Program-made: the position numbers and the translations under genes
Notes under the pieces: model-generated
Database searches by the model: none
What the model was told of the DNA's origin: nothing
Seen by the model: only the letters and a program-made list of their open reading frames with translations
Shown: positions 44,157 to 52,757 of the stretch, in pieces
How the letters are laid out: each line of letters begins with the position of its first letter
How positions within the stretch are numbered: the stretch's first letter is position 1
Source: SG-bin7 sp964498095
Lineage (GTDB): Bacteria > Bdellovibrionota > Bdellovibrionia > Bdellovibrionales > SG-bin7
NCBI GenBank assembly: GCA_964498095.1
Contig: CAZCFY010000006.1
Span: 1 to 64,000, forward strand
DNA length: 64,000 bases
Direction of reading: 5' to 3'

Positions 44157-44650
44157 ATCATTGCGGAAATAGTATCCCGAAGCTTCTGCAGTTCTACGTC
44201 TTCCGAGAGGTCGCCCAGCGGGGCATTTAAAAGGGCACGGGCATCAAGATCTTTGCTAGCCTCCCGCACTAACCAATAAGTCGCTACAACGGCTGTCCGG
44301 CGGTTTGCCTCATTGAAAAAGTGATTCATAACCAAGTGAGAATAAAGATAAACTGCGGCGTCCACGAGCTTTCCCTGGCCAATAAGATCGTGGGCATTGG
44401 CAATTATATGACGGGCCTCTTCGATGGAATTTGAAACTATTTTAAACTGGCGCTTTTTACCCGAGCGTAAAGAAATTTCCACGGGCTGAGTCCGCCAAGT
44501 ATCCGTGGTTGTATGATTCAGCATTTGATTAAGGTGTAATAACTCAGAAACACCGAGTTTTTTTATCCCGCCAGCGTTTTGATAAACGTAATCGACGGTA
44601 TGTTGAAAGCGGGTTTCTTCTAATTGTTTTTTTAAGAATTGGCTTGGCAC
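44153..44650 (-). CDS. Fic-domain protein with Doc-like active site
   Basis: 165 residues. The active-site loop is HFFNEANRRTAV at 110-121. Canonical AMPylating Fic proteins have HPFxEGNGRxxR; this one instead fits the Doc form HxFx(D/E)ANKRTA, with Arg for Lys and no final Arg. Doc phosphorylates EF-Tu and is normally paired with antitoxin Phd, but no small antitoxin gene is adjacent. Just 3 bp lie between it and the barrel gene upstream. A role as a solitary regulatory modifier is possible. Confidence 0.7.
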   Translation of the reverse strand: MPSQFLKKQLEETRFQHTVDYVYQNAGGIKKLGVSELLHLNQMLNHTTTDTWRTQPVEISLRSGKKRQFKIVSNSIEEARHIIANAHDLIGQGKLVDAAVYLYSHLVMNHFFNEANRRTAVVATYWLVREASKDLDARALLNAPLGDLSEDVELQKLRDTISAMI

Positions 44651-44653
44651 TGT

Positions 44654-45214
44654 TTACATCCGATAACTTAAACTAAAAGAGGGATAAATAAAACTTCTTG
44701 TATAGGATATTGTTTCATAATTGGAAGAACCCTCTAAACTTTCCGAGTAAGTAGCCGCATAATAGTTTAACCGAATTCCGATAAAAAGATTATCAGAAAC
44801 TTCTGGGGACCAACCCACATCAAATTTCAAACTCGTTCCCCGCCAGGTCTGCGCCGTTCCGCCACTGGGACTATACGCTGCCGATGCCAACAGATTATAA
44901 GTTAAAAATAGACTCCACCACTGGGTTCTATCGATAAACCAACCCAAGCGCGGGCCCATATCAGAGGTAGAAATCGCGTTAGAATCAGCGTCGGTCGTCG
45001 AGAACATTCCGTAAGACCAGCCCACCACGAGCCGTGGGTTCTTCATGACGTCAAACATGGCTGCGCCTTCGATAAACATTTTATTGTCGTTGGCGGCCGA
45101 AGCCGTGGTTAACGCACCCGAATCATAAAACAAATTTAGATCAAAAACTGCCGATTGCGCAGTTCCCGCAAAACAGAGGATCAGGCTGGAAATTATAAAA
45201 TATTTCGTTTTCAA
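44654..45214 (-). CDS. Small outer-membrane barrel-like protein
   Basis: 186 residues: signal peptide ending AQSA, then alternating polar and aromatic strands (LVVGWSYGMF, WWSLFLTYNL, LFIGIRLNYYAATY) and a final strand SFSLSYRM. The layout fits an eight-stranded barrel, though the last residue is Met rather than Phe. Unknown role; it lies between aroC and the Fic gene. Confidence 0.65.
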   Translation of the reverse strand: MKTKYFIISSLILCFAGTAQSAVFDLNLFYDSGALTTASAANDNKMFIEGAAMFDVMKNPRLVVGWSYGMFSTTDADSNAISTSDMGPRLGWFIDRTQWWSLFLTYNLLASAAYSPSGGTAQTWRGTSLKFDVGWSPEVSDNLFIGIRLNYYAATYSESLEGSSNYETISYTRSFIYPSFSLSYRM

Positions 45215-45257
45215 CCTATAAAGTATACAACATTATTTGTGCTGAGAAACCTAGGCT

Positions 45258-46226
45258 CTACTTTCGATCGGTTCTGGACCAAAGAATATGGTCAGCGATC
45301 ACGAGGTAAGTCATAGCTTCCAAGACAGGTAAGGCGCGCGGAACAATACAAGGATCGTGACGCCCCCTCTTCGCGACGTCAAGCACCGAAGAAGTCGGCT
45401 TAAAAGCTACTCTAGCAGTTACCCTTTCTCCCGTCGAAATTCCGCCGCGGATACCGCCGTAACCCTCTTGATCATGGCGATGCCATAACGAACCTTCTTC
45501 TCCCACACACGAAAAACCTTGGCCAAATTCGACGCCAATCGTGGCCCCAATACTCATGAAGGCGGCCGCCAAATCCGCTTTAAGTTTATGAAACACCGGC
45601 TGGCCCAAAGATTCGGGGAGATTTTCAACAGCGACCTCGGCGATTCCGCCGTAACTCTTCCCCTGCTCTTTGGCTTCGAGTAAAAGTTTTTGCACATCCT
45701 GCGAGTCATAAACCGACTGATTTTTAGCCAACTTAACTGGCCCGATCTGTATGGCTTGAGCCCGCACACGGGATTGAATTCCTAGATCCTTTAACATCAT
45801 TTGCGCCACAGCACCGGCAATGACACGGCAAACGGTTTCGCGGCCCGAAGATCTGCCGCCACCGCGGTAATCAACATGACCATATTTTTTTTGCCAAACG
45901 TCATCAGCATGCCCGACGCGGGGCTGACTTTTAATGGCGTCGTAGTCAGAACTGCGCGCGTCAGTATTGCGCACAATAATGGAAATTGGAGTGCCAAGAG
46001 TTTTATTTTCAAATACGCCGCTTAAGATTTCGTAATTATCACATTCTTGCCGGGCACTTGTTAGTGCGCTTGCCCCCGGTTTGCGCCGGTCTAGCTCATG
46101 ACTTAACAAACTCTCGTCAAAATTTACTCCAGCCGGGCATCCGTCAATCACTGCGCCCATCGCTGGGCCATGACTTTCGCCAAAAGTTGTAACTACAAAG
46201 CGCGAGCCAAAACTATTGCCACTCAC
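45258..46226 (-). CDS. aroC: Chorismate synthase
   Basis: 322 residues from GTG 46226, with GGAG 5 bases upstream, beginning SGNSFGSRFVVTTFGESHG as the family does. Also GCPAGV, RRKPGASALTSARQE, VGHADDVWQKKYGHVDYRGGGRSSGRETV (FMN and phosphate contacts, quoted here only in part by position ~100-130) and RHDPCIVPRALPVLEAM. It makes chorismate from EPSP. Last gene of aroB-A-KDE-C, overlapping aroKDE by 14 bp. Slightly shorter than usual (about 360). Confidence 0.93.
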   Translation of the reverse strand: MSGNSFGSRFVVTTFGESHGPAMGAVIDGCPAGVNFDESLLSHELDRRKPGASALTSARQECDNYEILSGVFENKTLGTPISIIVRNTDARSSDYDAIKSQPRVGHADDVWQKKYGHVDYRGGGRSSGRETVCRVIAGAVAQMMLKDLGIQSRVRAQAIQIGPVKLAKNQSVYDSQDVQKLLLEAKEQGKSYGGIAEVAVENLPESLGQPVFHKLKADLAAAFMSIGATIGVEFGQGFSCVGEEGSLWHRHDQEGYGGIRGGISTGERVTARVAFKPTSSVLDVAKRGRHDPCIVPRALPVLEAMTYLVIADHILWSRTDRK

Positions 46227-47991
46227 ATTGACTCCAAAAATCTCGCTGAAAATTTGCCTGAGCCAAAAACATCGGTAAACCAGAAACATAGGCGGCACCG
46301 ACCAAATGCGCGTACTCTTTCCCAGGAGAGTCATCAGAATAATTTAAATCAATTATTTTTTTGGGCCTCCACTGAGAGTTGGGCCAAACCCCGGTAATCC
46401 GATTTTTGCTACCTGTTGCCCAGATAAGTACTTCGGGCTCTACACCCTTCCCTGACTTTAATTCTCCCGTCGTTGCCGAAAAATAACTCGCTTCCGGATA
46501 GACGGCGTTAATTGCCGGCAACACTCCGCCGCCGCCCCAAACGGCTACGGACTCAACTTCTTTCTTACAGACGGTTTTAAAACCTTCGATGTCAGTGTTT
46601 GTTCCCAACCATCTTTCCTGCATTTCACTCCAATAAAGAGTATTTATCGGTTGGGGAGATTCGACCAGCAGACCAGCAAGATATTTTAGCGGAGAAGTCA
46701 CGGCAGCATACCGTAAACCCAGATTCTTAAGAATCTCTATTGTATCCTTGCCCCAAGTTGATTCATTAATTTTAATGCGCAGAACTGGGATACCAATTTG
46801 ACTAAAGTACTCGGACTGGTAGGCGGGAGTTAGCGAATGCTCTATAGGATCACCAAGTACGGCAGCGAAACGGTTTTTTTCGTTGAAATGTCCTACCCAC
46901 TCAAAAATACTTGGCTGATCGGCAACGCTGCTTCGGCCTTCGCTAATATAATTTAATGGTTGACGGTCTTTCATCAAAAGTCGAAACCAGCGCCAATTGC
47001 CATCCATCGAGCGCGGCAAAAAGGATCTTCTTTCTGGGTCCTGCTGTTGCCACAAAAATCCATCCCAAAGTTCCTGGAATGAAAAAATCATTGGGGCGGC
47101 CTTTAGATACTCGTTGTTTTTCGCTGAACCCGTCAGCCGCTCTAATGCTGCAATTAAACTTTCGTTTTTCCAGCGGTCATGTAGCGACAAAACGTTGACT
47201 GCAAAAGTGGGTTCACCAAGTTCTAGCGCCCAGTCCGTAAGAATATCTGACCCTCGTGGCAGCGTAATTTCCTCGCGGTCCGTACGATAACTTAAAATTC
47301 CCGAATGTACGCAGTTTAAAGCAAGCTCTAAAGATGACCGCGACAGGAGATCCGTCCGCAACTCATAACGAACGCCCTGCCACGCGCGGCGGCGTGATAA
47401 CCAATAATCCAATTTACCTCTATGACTAAATAGCTTTTCTCGCAAGGTTATAATTGCCGCGACTTTTACGGGGGACCCCGCCACGTAGCGTTCTTCAAAA
47501 TTTAAACCGCGCTCACCGAACTCACCATGACCTTCAGGAAATAATATTCTCTCATCGGCAATATTCTGAAATTTAACTTCGCGGCCAATCGAACGGGTTA
47601 AATACTCCTCGCTAGGAGTAAGCTCCATATCCAAGCGCGGACGGTCTAAAAAAGTACGCGGCTTTAAATCCGTATCACGCTGTACCCAAATTACGTAAAC
47701 ATCTTCTGGAATTTCGAAATCAAAACCGGCGCCCAAAGCCACAAATGTCAATTTTCCACTTTCGCTCGCCTTATCATAAACACTAAAGAACTTTTCCCGC
47801 TCTAGATGACGAAACTTGCTTTCGCCATCAGCTTCAAATATCTCTACTAGTGTTTTCCCTTCGCCGTCTGCGATTTGTTCGTCAATATCGATAAAATCTG
47901 CCGCGACAGCGCGGTCTGCAAAAACATTTCGCCAACGCTCTAGACACTTTGTCTTGCCGGCGCCCCGGTGACCAACTAATGCGATAATCAT
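46213..47991 (-). CDS. aroKDE: Trifunctional shikimate kinase / type I dehydroquinase / shikimate dehydrogenase
   Basis: 592 residues in three domains. Residues 1-~170: shikimate kinase with P-loop GHRGAGKT, DID at 35-37, FRHLE and lid RTFLDRPR. Residues ~175-365: type I dehydroquinase with E210, H271 (SLHD), Schiff-base K297 (YLKAAP) and R337, ending in the ADQPS segment. Residues ~374-592: shikimate dehydrogenase with GDPIEHSLTP, K436 (TSPLK), N450, D467 (GTNTDIEGF), WGGGGV and FLAQANF. All recognised catalytic residues are kept, so three consecutive pathway activities seem intact. This is the same order as the last three domains of eukaryotic AROM. Start overlaps aroA as ATGA. The symbol is descriptive. 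Confidence 0.9.
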   Translation of the reverse strand: MIIALVGHRGAGKTKCLERWRNVFADRAVAADFIDIDEQIADGEGKTLVEIFEADGESKFRHLEREKFFSVYDKASESGKLTFVALGAGFDFEIPEDVYVIWVQRDTDLKPRTFLDRPRLDMELTPSEEYLTRSIGREVKFQNIADERILFPEGHGEFGERGLNFEERYVAGSPVKVAAIITLREKLFSHRGKLDYWLSRRRAWQGVRYELRTDLLSRSSLELALNCVHSGILSYRTDREEITLPRGSDILTDWALELGEPTFAVNVLSLHDRWKNESLIAALERLTGSAKNNEYLKAAPMIFSFQELWDGFLWQQQDPERRSFLPRSMDGNWRWFRLLMKDRQPLNYISEGRSSVADQPSIFEWVGHFNEKNRFAAVLGDPIEHSLTPAYQSEYFSQIGIPVLRIKINESTWGKDTIEILKNLGLRYAAVTSPLKYLAGLLVESPQPINTLYWSEMQERWLGTNTDIEGFKTVCKKEVESVAVWGGGGVLPAINAVYPEASYFSATTGELKSGKGVEPEVLIWATGSKNRITGVWPNSQWRPKKIIDLNYSDDSPGKEYAHLVGAAYVSGLPMFLAQANFQRDFWSQCEWQ

Positions 47992-49163
47992 ATTCTTGCT
48001 ATCTCCTTAAATTGGGGGAAACTTTTATCAACGACCTTAGAATTTAATATGCGAATGTTAAAACCAAACTGTCTTGCCACACAAGCGGCCATCACTAAAC
48101 GGTGATCACTCTCGGGATCATAAGAAATTGGAAAGCGATTATCCTGCCGCTCATCAAAGGGACGTCCGTGGATAATGGCGCCGTCAAGCAATGGCTCGAC
48201 GTCTCGGCCCAGAGATCTTAAAAGTTCAAAAATTTTCGCCAGACGATCCGACTCTTTATGAATAAGCTGGGGTGCCCCGAACAAGCGTGACTTACCTTTG
48301 GCAAAGGCACAAAGAATCGCCAGTACTGGAAAAAGATCCGGTGTGTCCTTTAGTTCGACTTCCACGGGTTGCAACTTTCCAGTACCAAATAATTCAAGAG
48401 CCAGTGTGGTCTGATTAACCGTCATTCCCATTGCCCGTAAAATATTAATGAACGCAAAATCCGGTTGCACGCTTTCCTTAGGAAAGTCTAGAATTCGACA
48501 ACGTCCACCGGCACCCGCCATGGCGGCAACGGCAAAAGCTGAACTCATATCGGGCTCAAAGATACTTGTATCATTTGGGATTTGCTGAGGTGGAATTTCT
48601 AATACATTTGGTCCTAACGAAATCTGCATGCCCATACTCTGCACCACCGCCAAAGTCATATTAAAGTAGCCGTCGGAAACAGTAGGCCCTTGCCAGGAAA
48701 TTTTCAGGCTGAAGGGCAATCGCCAAGAATTTGCGACGAGAGAAGATAAAAATTGGCTAGAAACGGATCGGCCCACCCGTACCAAACTTTGCGGTACACG
48801 CCAGCCTTCACCGCGGATTTGCAGAGCGCCTTCTCTGAATTGACAGTCAACACCCAGCTGCGCCAGAATATTTTTTAATTCTTCATGGGGACGCCTAAAG
48901 AGCCTCTCACTCCCAGTAAGCACAAACTCGCCGCTTATCCGGGAAGCGCGTAAAGCTAAAAACCTTAGAACTGCCGCACCCTCGCCGCAATCGATCGATT
49001 TATTGTCTTTAATTGCTCTAATTCCAGCTACGACTCGTTCTATATCGCCACAAAGCCCCGTGGCTTCCCGAAAATCCGCTTCAAGATAGCTCTGGCATAC
49101 GGCCTGACGAATAAAGAGAGACTTTGATACCGGAATTTTTCCTTCAAAATAAAAAGGGATCAT
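47988..49163 (-). CDS. aroA: EPSP synthase (3-phosphoshikimate 1-carboxyvinyltransferase)
   Basis: 391 residues from ATG 49163, which overlaps the aroB stop as ATGA; a GTG at 49172 is possible. Substrate-binding PVSKSLFIR, RRPHEEL, SSQFLSSLV, DTPDLFP with the catalytic Asp, HKESDRL and DHRLVMA are present. The normally conserved N-x-G-T-x-x-R loop reads GEGAAVLRF, without the Thr. It makes EPSP from shikimate 3-phosphate and PEP. The protein is shorter than E. coli AroA (427). Confidence 0.92.
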   Translation of the reverse strand: MIPFYFEGKIPVSKSLFIRQAVCQSYLEADFREATGLCGDIERVVAGIRAIKDNKSIDCGEGAAVLRFLALRASRISGEFVLTGSERLFRRPHEELKNILAQLGVDCQFREGALQIRGEGWRVPQSLVRVGRSVSSQFLSSLVANSWRLPFSLKISWQGPTVSDGYFNMTLAVVQSMGMQISLGPNVLEIPPQQIPNDTSIFEPDMSSAFAVAAMAGAGGRCRILDFPKESVQPDFAFINILRAMGMTVNQTTLALELFGTGKLQPVEVELKDTPDLFPVLAILCAFAKGKSRLFGAPQLIHKESDRLAKIFELLRSLGRDVEPLLDGAIIHGRPFDERQDNRFPISYDPESDHRLVMAACVARQFGFNIRILNSKVVDKSFPQFKEIARI

Positions 49164-50173
49164 GCGATCCACCCCTGCGCTTCCGCTTCTTTGGTAATTT
49201 CGCCCGGGGATACCGACTGCACTACGACTTTCCCGGGTTCACGCAAAAAAATAAATTCAATTTTCTTACCGACAATTTTTTTGTCTCCCCCTAGGCCCTC
49301 TAATAAAGCGTGGCGCGATAACTTGACTTGAGATTTTTGTCCCTGTGTACGAGCGATAAGCGCCTCGACTCTTTCAAGCCAGGACTTATTTATGAGACCT
49401 TTGCGCTCACTCCATTTCGAAGCGAAAATTAAGCCTTGCCCTACCGCCATGCCGTGAGGAATTCCGCATTTCTTTTCCAGCACATGCCCCAAGGTATGAC
49501 CAAGATTTAAAATTTGCCGCACGCCTTGGATTTCGAAGGGATCTCTTTTTATGACTTCATATTTCGCGGCAATAGCGAGCCGTAAATATTTCCAAATCTT
49601 AATGCTTTTATCCGTGAATAACCTCTTCGTCCATGGCTTTCCACAAATCAAAGAAATCTTAATTAATTCGCCGAAGGCCTCAGCTTCGCGCGCTCGCGGC
49701 TGAGAAATTAGCAGTTGCTTAACAATAAAAATTTTGTCAGCAAAATAAAAAGTCCCGAGCGCATTCTTGTGCCGTAGGGAATTTAATCCGGTCTTTCCTC
49801 CGTGGGCAGAGTCTATTGCCGCGAGCCAGGTTGAAGGAATCAAAGTTAAAGAAACTCCCCGTTTGTAGGTGCTGGCAAAGAAGCCCGCGAAGTCGGTTAC
49901 CGAGCCGCCGCCGACAGCGATAATTTTTAAATTCCGGCCGGTTCCTTCCAGCTTTTTTGCTAACCTTTCAAAGTGAACCGGAAAACTCTCCAGCTCCTTT
50001 AATTTTTCACCGGCACTAACGGCATAACGGTTCGGAAAATTTTGGATCCAGGCATTAAACCAACGTATTTTGCATAGCCGCTTATCGAAAATTAGTAAGG
50101 TATCTTGCCCAGAAATTTGTGAGCGTGTAGGCATTTTCTCTAAAAACTTTACGTTCTTAAAAAGTTGGCTCAT
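49160..50173 (-). CDS. aroB: 3-dehydroquinate synthase
   Basis: 337 residues. NAD and substrate motifs: VGGGSVTDFAGFFASTYKRG, PSTWLAAIDSAHGGKTGLN, EAFGELIKISL, RDPFEIQGVRQILNLGHTLGH and PHGMAVGQGL with zinc-binding His residues. It converts DAHP to 3-dehydroquinate. First gene of the aro operon. Upstream on the minus strand, a TTTATA box falls 10 bases before the ATG, so the leader may be very short. Confidence 0.93.
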   Translation of the reverse strand: MSQLFKNVKFLEKMPTRSQISGQDTLLIFDKRLCKIRWFNAWIQNFPNRYAVSAGEKLKELESFPVHFERLAKKLEGTGRNLKIIAVGGGSVTDFAGFFASTYKRGVSLTLIPSTWLAAIDSAHGGKTGLNSLRHKNALGTFYFADKIFIVKQLLISQPRAREAEAFGELIKISLICGKPWTKRLFTDKSIKIWKYLRLAIAAKYEVIKRDPFEIQGVRQILNLGHTLGHVLEKKCGIPHGMAVGQGLIFASKWSERKGLINKSWLERVEALIARTQGQKSQVKLSRHALLEGLGGDKKIVGKKIEFIFLREPGKVVVQSVSPGEITKEAEAQGWIA

Positions 50174-50200
50174 GGACTTGCGATATAAAGCATTTATTTT

Positions 50201-50217
50201 TTACAAAGTTAAGGTAA
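50201..50217. promoter_or_regulatory. Candidate LysR-type operator between aroB and lysR
   Basis: TTAC-N9-GTAA, a perfect dyad in the 97-bp divergent gap. LysR proteins usually bind an interrupted dyad in such a gap, but the spacing is longer than the common T-N11-A box, so this is tentative. Confidence 0.35.
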
Positions 50218-50270
50218 TTCAAAAGATAATGTAGACCTTCCTGACGCCTCGAATTAGAAATGATTTCGAC

Positions 50271-51185
50271 ATGTTAATTGATTCACTAAACCTCAATGTT
50301 TTGCGCATTTTTGAAAGGGTATATTCCCTTAGAAGCATGACCCATGCTGCGGAGGAATTGCACCTCACGCAGTCGGGAGTGAGTCAGCACATTTTTAATC
50401 TTGAGAGCCAACTTGAAATTAAACTATTTGATCGTATTAAAAAGCAGATTATTCCCACCGACAAAGGCCACCAACTTTATAAAGTTTGCTTTCAGAGCCT
50501 GCATTCCATTGAAGACGAACTGTGGAAGATTCGCGACGTAAAGCGCGAGCTTTTCGGTACAGTTACAATTGGGATGCCCACAGAATTTGGCCAAAACATC
50601 GTCCAACCTTTGCTGGCGGAATTTATTAAGGATCATGCCAATATTTCGCTAAATCTAGTTCTTGAATTCGCGCCCATAATAAATCAGGAACTTATCAACG
50701 GGAATATTGACTTTGCCTTTGTCGACGACTTTACGACGGACCCGCGAATTCATACCGAAAAAGTTTATGATGAAATCTTAGACCTTTGCATTAGCCAAAC
50801 AGCTTTGAAAAAATACGGCTCCCCAGATGGGTCGCGTAAGTTTTTTGAAAGCCTTGATTACATCGAGTATTTCGCCGGCGAACCCGTACTGCGTCAGTGG
50901 TTTAACCGCCAATACAAATACAAAGATATCGAACTAAAAATCCGCGCCTATGTGGCTAACCCGCAAGTTGTTGCTAAGTTTATCTGCATGGATTTGGGCG
51001 CCGGAATTTTACCTGATCACGTTTTCCAAAAGTTATCCAAAGACGGGAAAAATCTGATTTGTTTGGAAGGCGCTACCGGCAAGGCCGTTACAAATTCCAT
51101 TCATATTGCTCACCTAAAGCAGAGAACCCTCTCTGCTTTAGCGCGCGAATTAAAATCATTTTTAACCAAACGTTTGAGCGCTTAA
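50271..51185 (+). CDS. LysR-family transcriptional regulator
   Basis: 304 residues. Winged helix-turn-helix in residues ~5-65 (VLRIFERVYSLRSMTHAAEELHLTQSGVSQHI is the classical pattern, here noted by position), then a periplasmic-binding-like effector domain from ~90 with GTVTIGMPTEFG. It is divergent from aroB, the usual arrangement for a LysR regulator and its target, so it may control the aro operon, perhaps with an aromatic-pathway metabolite as effector. The 3' end overlaps the POT transporter by 4 bp. Confidence 0.9.
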   Translation: MLIDSLNLNVLRIFERVYSLRSMTHAAEELHLTQSGVSQHIFNLESQLEIKLFDRIKKQIIPTDKGHQLYKVCFQSLHSIEDELWKIRDVKRELFGTVTIGMPTEFGQNIVQPLLAEFIKDHANISLNLVLEFAPIINQELINGNIDFAFVDDFTTDPRIHTEKVYDEILDLCISQTALKKYGSPDGSRKFFESLDYIEYFAGEPVLRQWFNRQYKYKDIELKIRAYVANPQVVAKFICMDLGAGILPDHVFQKLSKDGKNLICLEGATGKAVTNSIHIAHLKQRTLSALARELKSFLTKRLSA

Positions 51186-52720
51186 ACGTCTTTGCCGACG
51201 ACTTTCTTTAACTGCTTTTCCGCCATAAAGAAGAACGCCGCCAAAACAAATCCCATGATGGCAAACACCATGAAAAAGCTCGACTGCGACATTTTGCTAT
51301 AAAGCGTACCTAATAACCCAGACAAGTAATTTCCTAAGAACGACGAAGCAAACCAAACGCCCATCATCATGGAAACCAGTCTGGCGGGCGCCACTTTTGT
51401 AACGAAACTTAAACCAATAGGTGATAGGTACAACTCTCCCATCGTAAACATCCAGGTAGTTACAACCAGCCAGAACATATTTATGAGCGACTTATCGACG
51501 CTAATAAAGCTCGAGGCCAGCGGTACAACCATAAAGGCTGCCCCGGCCCAAGCCGAACCAATGGCCATCTTGCGCACGGAGCTCCCGTCAAAGTTTCCCC
51601 TAAGAGCTCGGCGATCCCACCAAATATTTAATAATGGCGCGAAAATAAAAATGAAAAGTGGATTAAGAGACTGATAGTTTTCCGCCTCTAAGCCCAACTT
51701 CGCCCAATCCGCCTTTTCGTCAGCCCAAAGCTGTAAAGTATTTCCTTGCTGCTCGAAGATCGCCCAGAAAAAGATCGTGGCCATACAAACAATTAGTAGG
51801 GCGCCTACCTTAGCTCGGTCGGTGGCGTTTTTTATTTGTTTTATCGAGTACCAAATGCCGCCAACCACGGCGATCGAAATTAAGATTTTAAATGGCGTTG
51901 GCAACATGAGAATTGCCAAAAAACCTACGATTGAAGCCAAGAAGCCACCAACGGTTTTCATGAAAATCGCGTTGCGTTCCGCCGGTGGTGCCAGTGTGGC
52001 AAGGTTTTCCTCCGGCAACAAGCCGCGGCCGAAATGATAAATGATTAAACCGATTAACATTCCGATACCCGCAAACGAAAAACCCAAATGCCATGGAATA
52101 CCTGGGTCCGTGATGCCCATTGAAGTGGTAATTTTCACCGCCAGGTTTTTACATAAGAAGGGCGAGAAGAATGCACCCAAGTTAATCCCCATGTAAAAAA
52201 TTGTAAAAGCGCCATCACGTCGCGGATCACCATCTTTATAAAGAATTCCAACTTGTGTAGAAATATTTGGTTTGAAGGCACCGTTACCCAAGATTAAGAA
52301 AAATAGAGCCGGCACGAAGAGATTCTCGAAGGCCATTAAGAAGTGACCAACGGCCATCAATGCCCCGCCAACATAAACGCTTTTACGTTTACCCCAAATC
52401 CGGTCGGCTAAAATTCCGCCAAAGAAAGGCGATAAGTAAACAAAGCCTGTGTAAAGACCATAAATGTGTGAGGCAAAGGGTTGATTGTCGAGGGGACCAA
52501 AACCACTTTCTAAAATGTAGCGAAGGGTATCAAATCCCAACACCCGCTGCATTCTTTCGGGATCGACAAAAAGGTATTTGACCATATACATAACGAGCAA
52601 GGCCCGCATGCCGTAAAAAGACATCCGCTCCCACATCTCCGCGAAAAACAAGATAAACAATCCCGCCGGATGGCCAAAAAAAGTTTTATTTTTTAATTTA
52701 TTTTGTAAGTATTTACTCAC
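51182..52720 (-). CDS. Proton-dependent oligopeptide transporter (POT/PTR2)
   Basis: 512 residues, about 12-14 helices. POT signatures: FAEMWERMSFYGMRALLV with the ExxER-like start, GGILADRIWGKR, GNGAFKPNISTQVG, FYMGINLGAF and FWAIFEQQGNTL. It imports di- and tripeptides with protons, suiting an organism that lives on peptides. It stands alone, convergent with lysR. Confidence 0.92.
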   Translation of the reverse strand: MSKYLQNKLKNKTFFGHPAGLFILFFAEMWERMSFYGMRALLVMYMVKYLFVDPERMQRVLGFDTLRYILESGFGPLDNQPFASHIYGLYTGFVYLSPFFGGILADRIWGKRKSVYVGGALMAVGHFLMAFENLFVPALFFLILGNGAFKPNISTQVGILYKDGDPRRDGAFTIFYMGINLGAFFSPFLCKNLAVKITTSMGITDPGIPWHLGFSFAGIGMLIGLIIYHFGRGLLPEENLATLAPPAERNAIFMKTVGGFLASIVGFLAILMLPTPFKILISIAVVGGIWYSIKQIKNATDRAKVGALLIVCMATIFFWAIFEQQGNTLQLWADEKADWAKLGLEAENYQSLNPLFIFIFAPLLNIWWDRRALRGNFDGSSVRKMAIGSAWAGAAFMVVPLASSFISVDKSLINMFWLVVTTWMFTMGELYLSPIGLSFVTKVAPARLVSMMMGVWFASSFLGNYLSGLLGTLYSKMSQSSFFMVFAIMGFVLAAFFFMAEKQLKKVVGKDV

Positions 52721-52757
52721 GATGGGCCCCCTAAGTGACTAAGGTCTATAAATAGAC

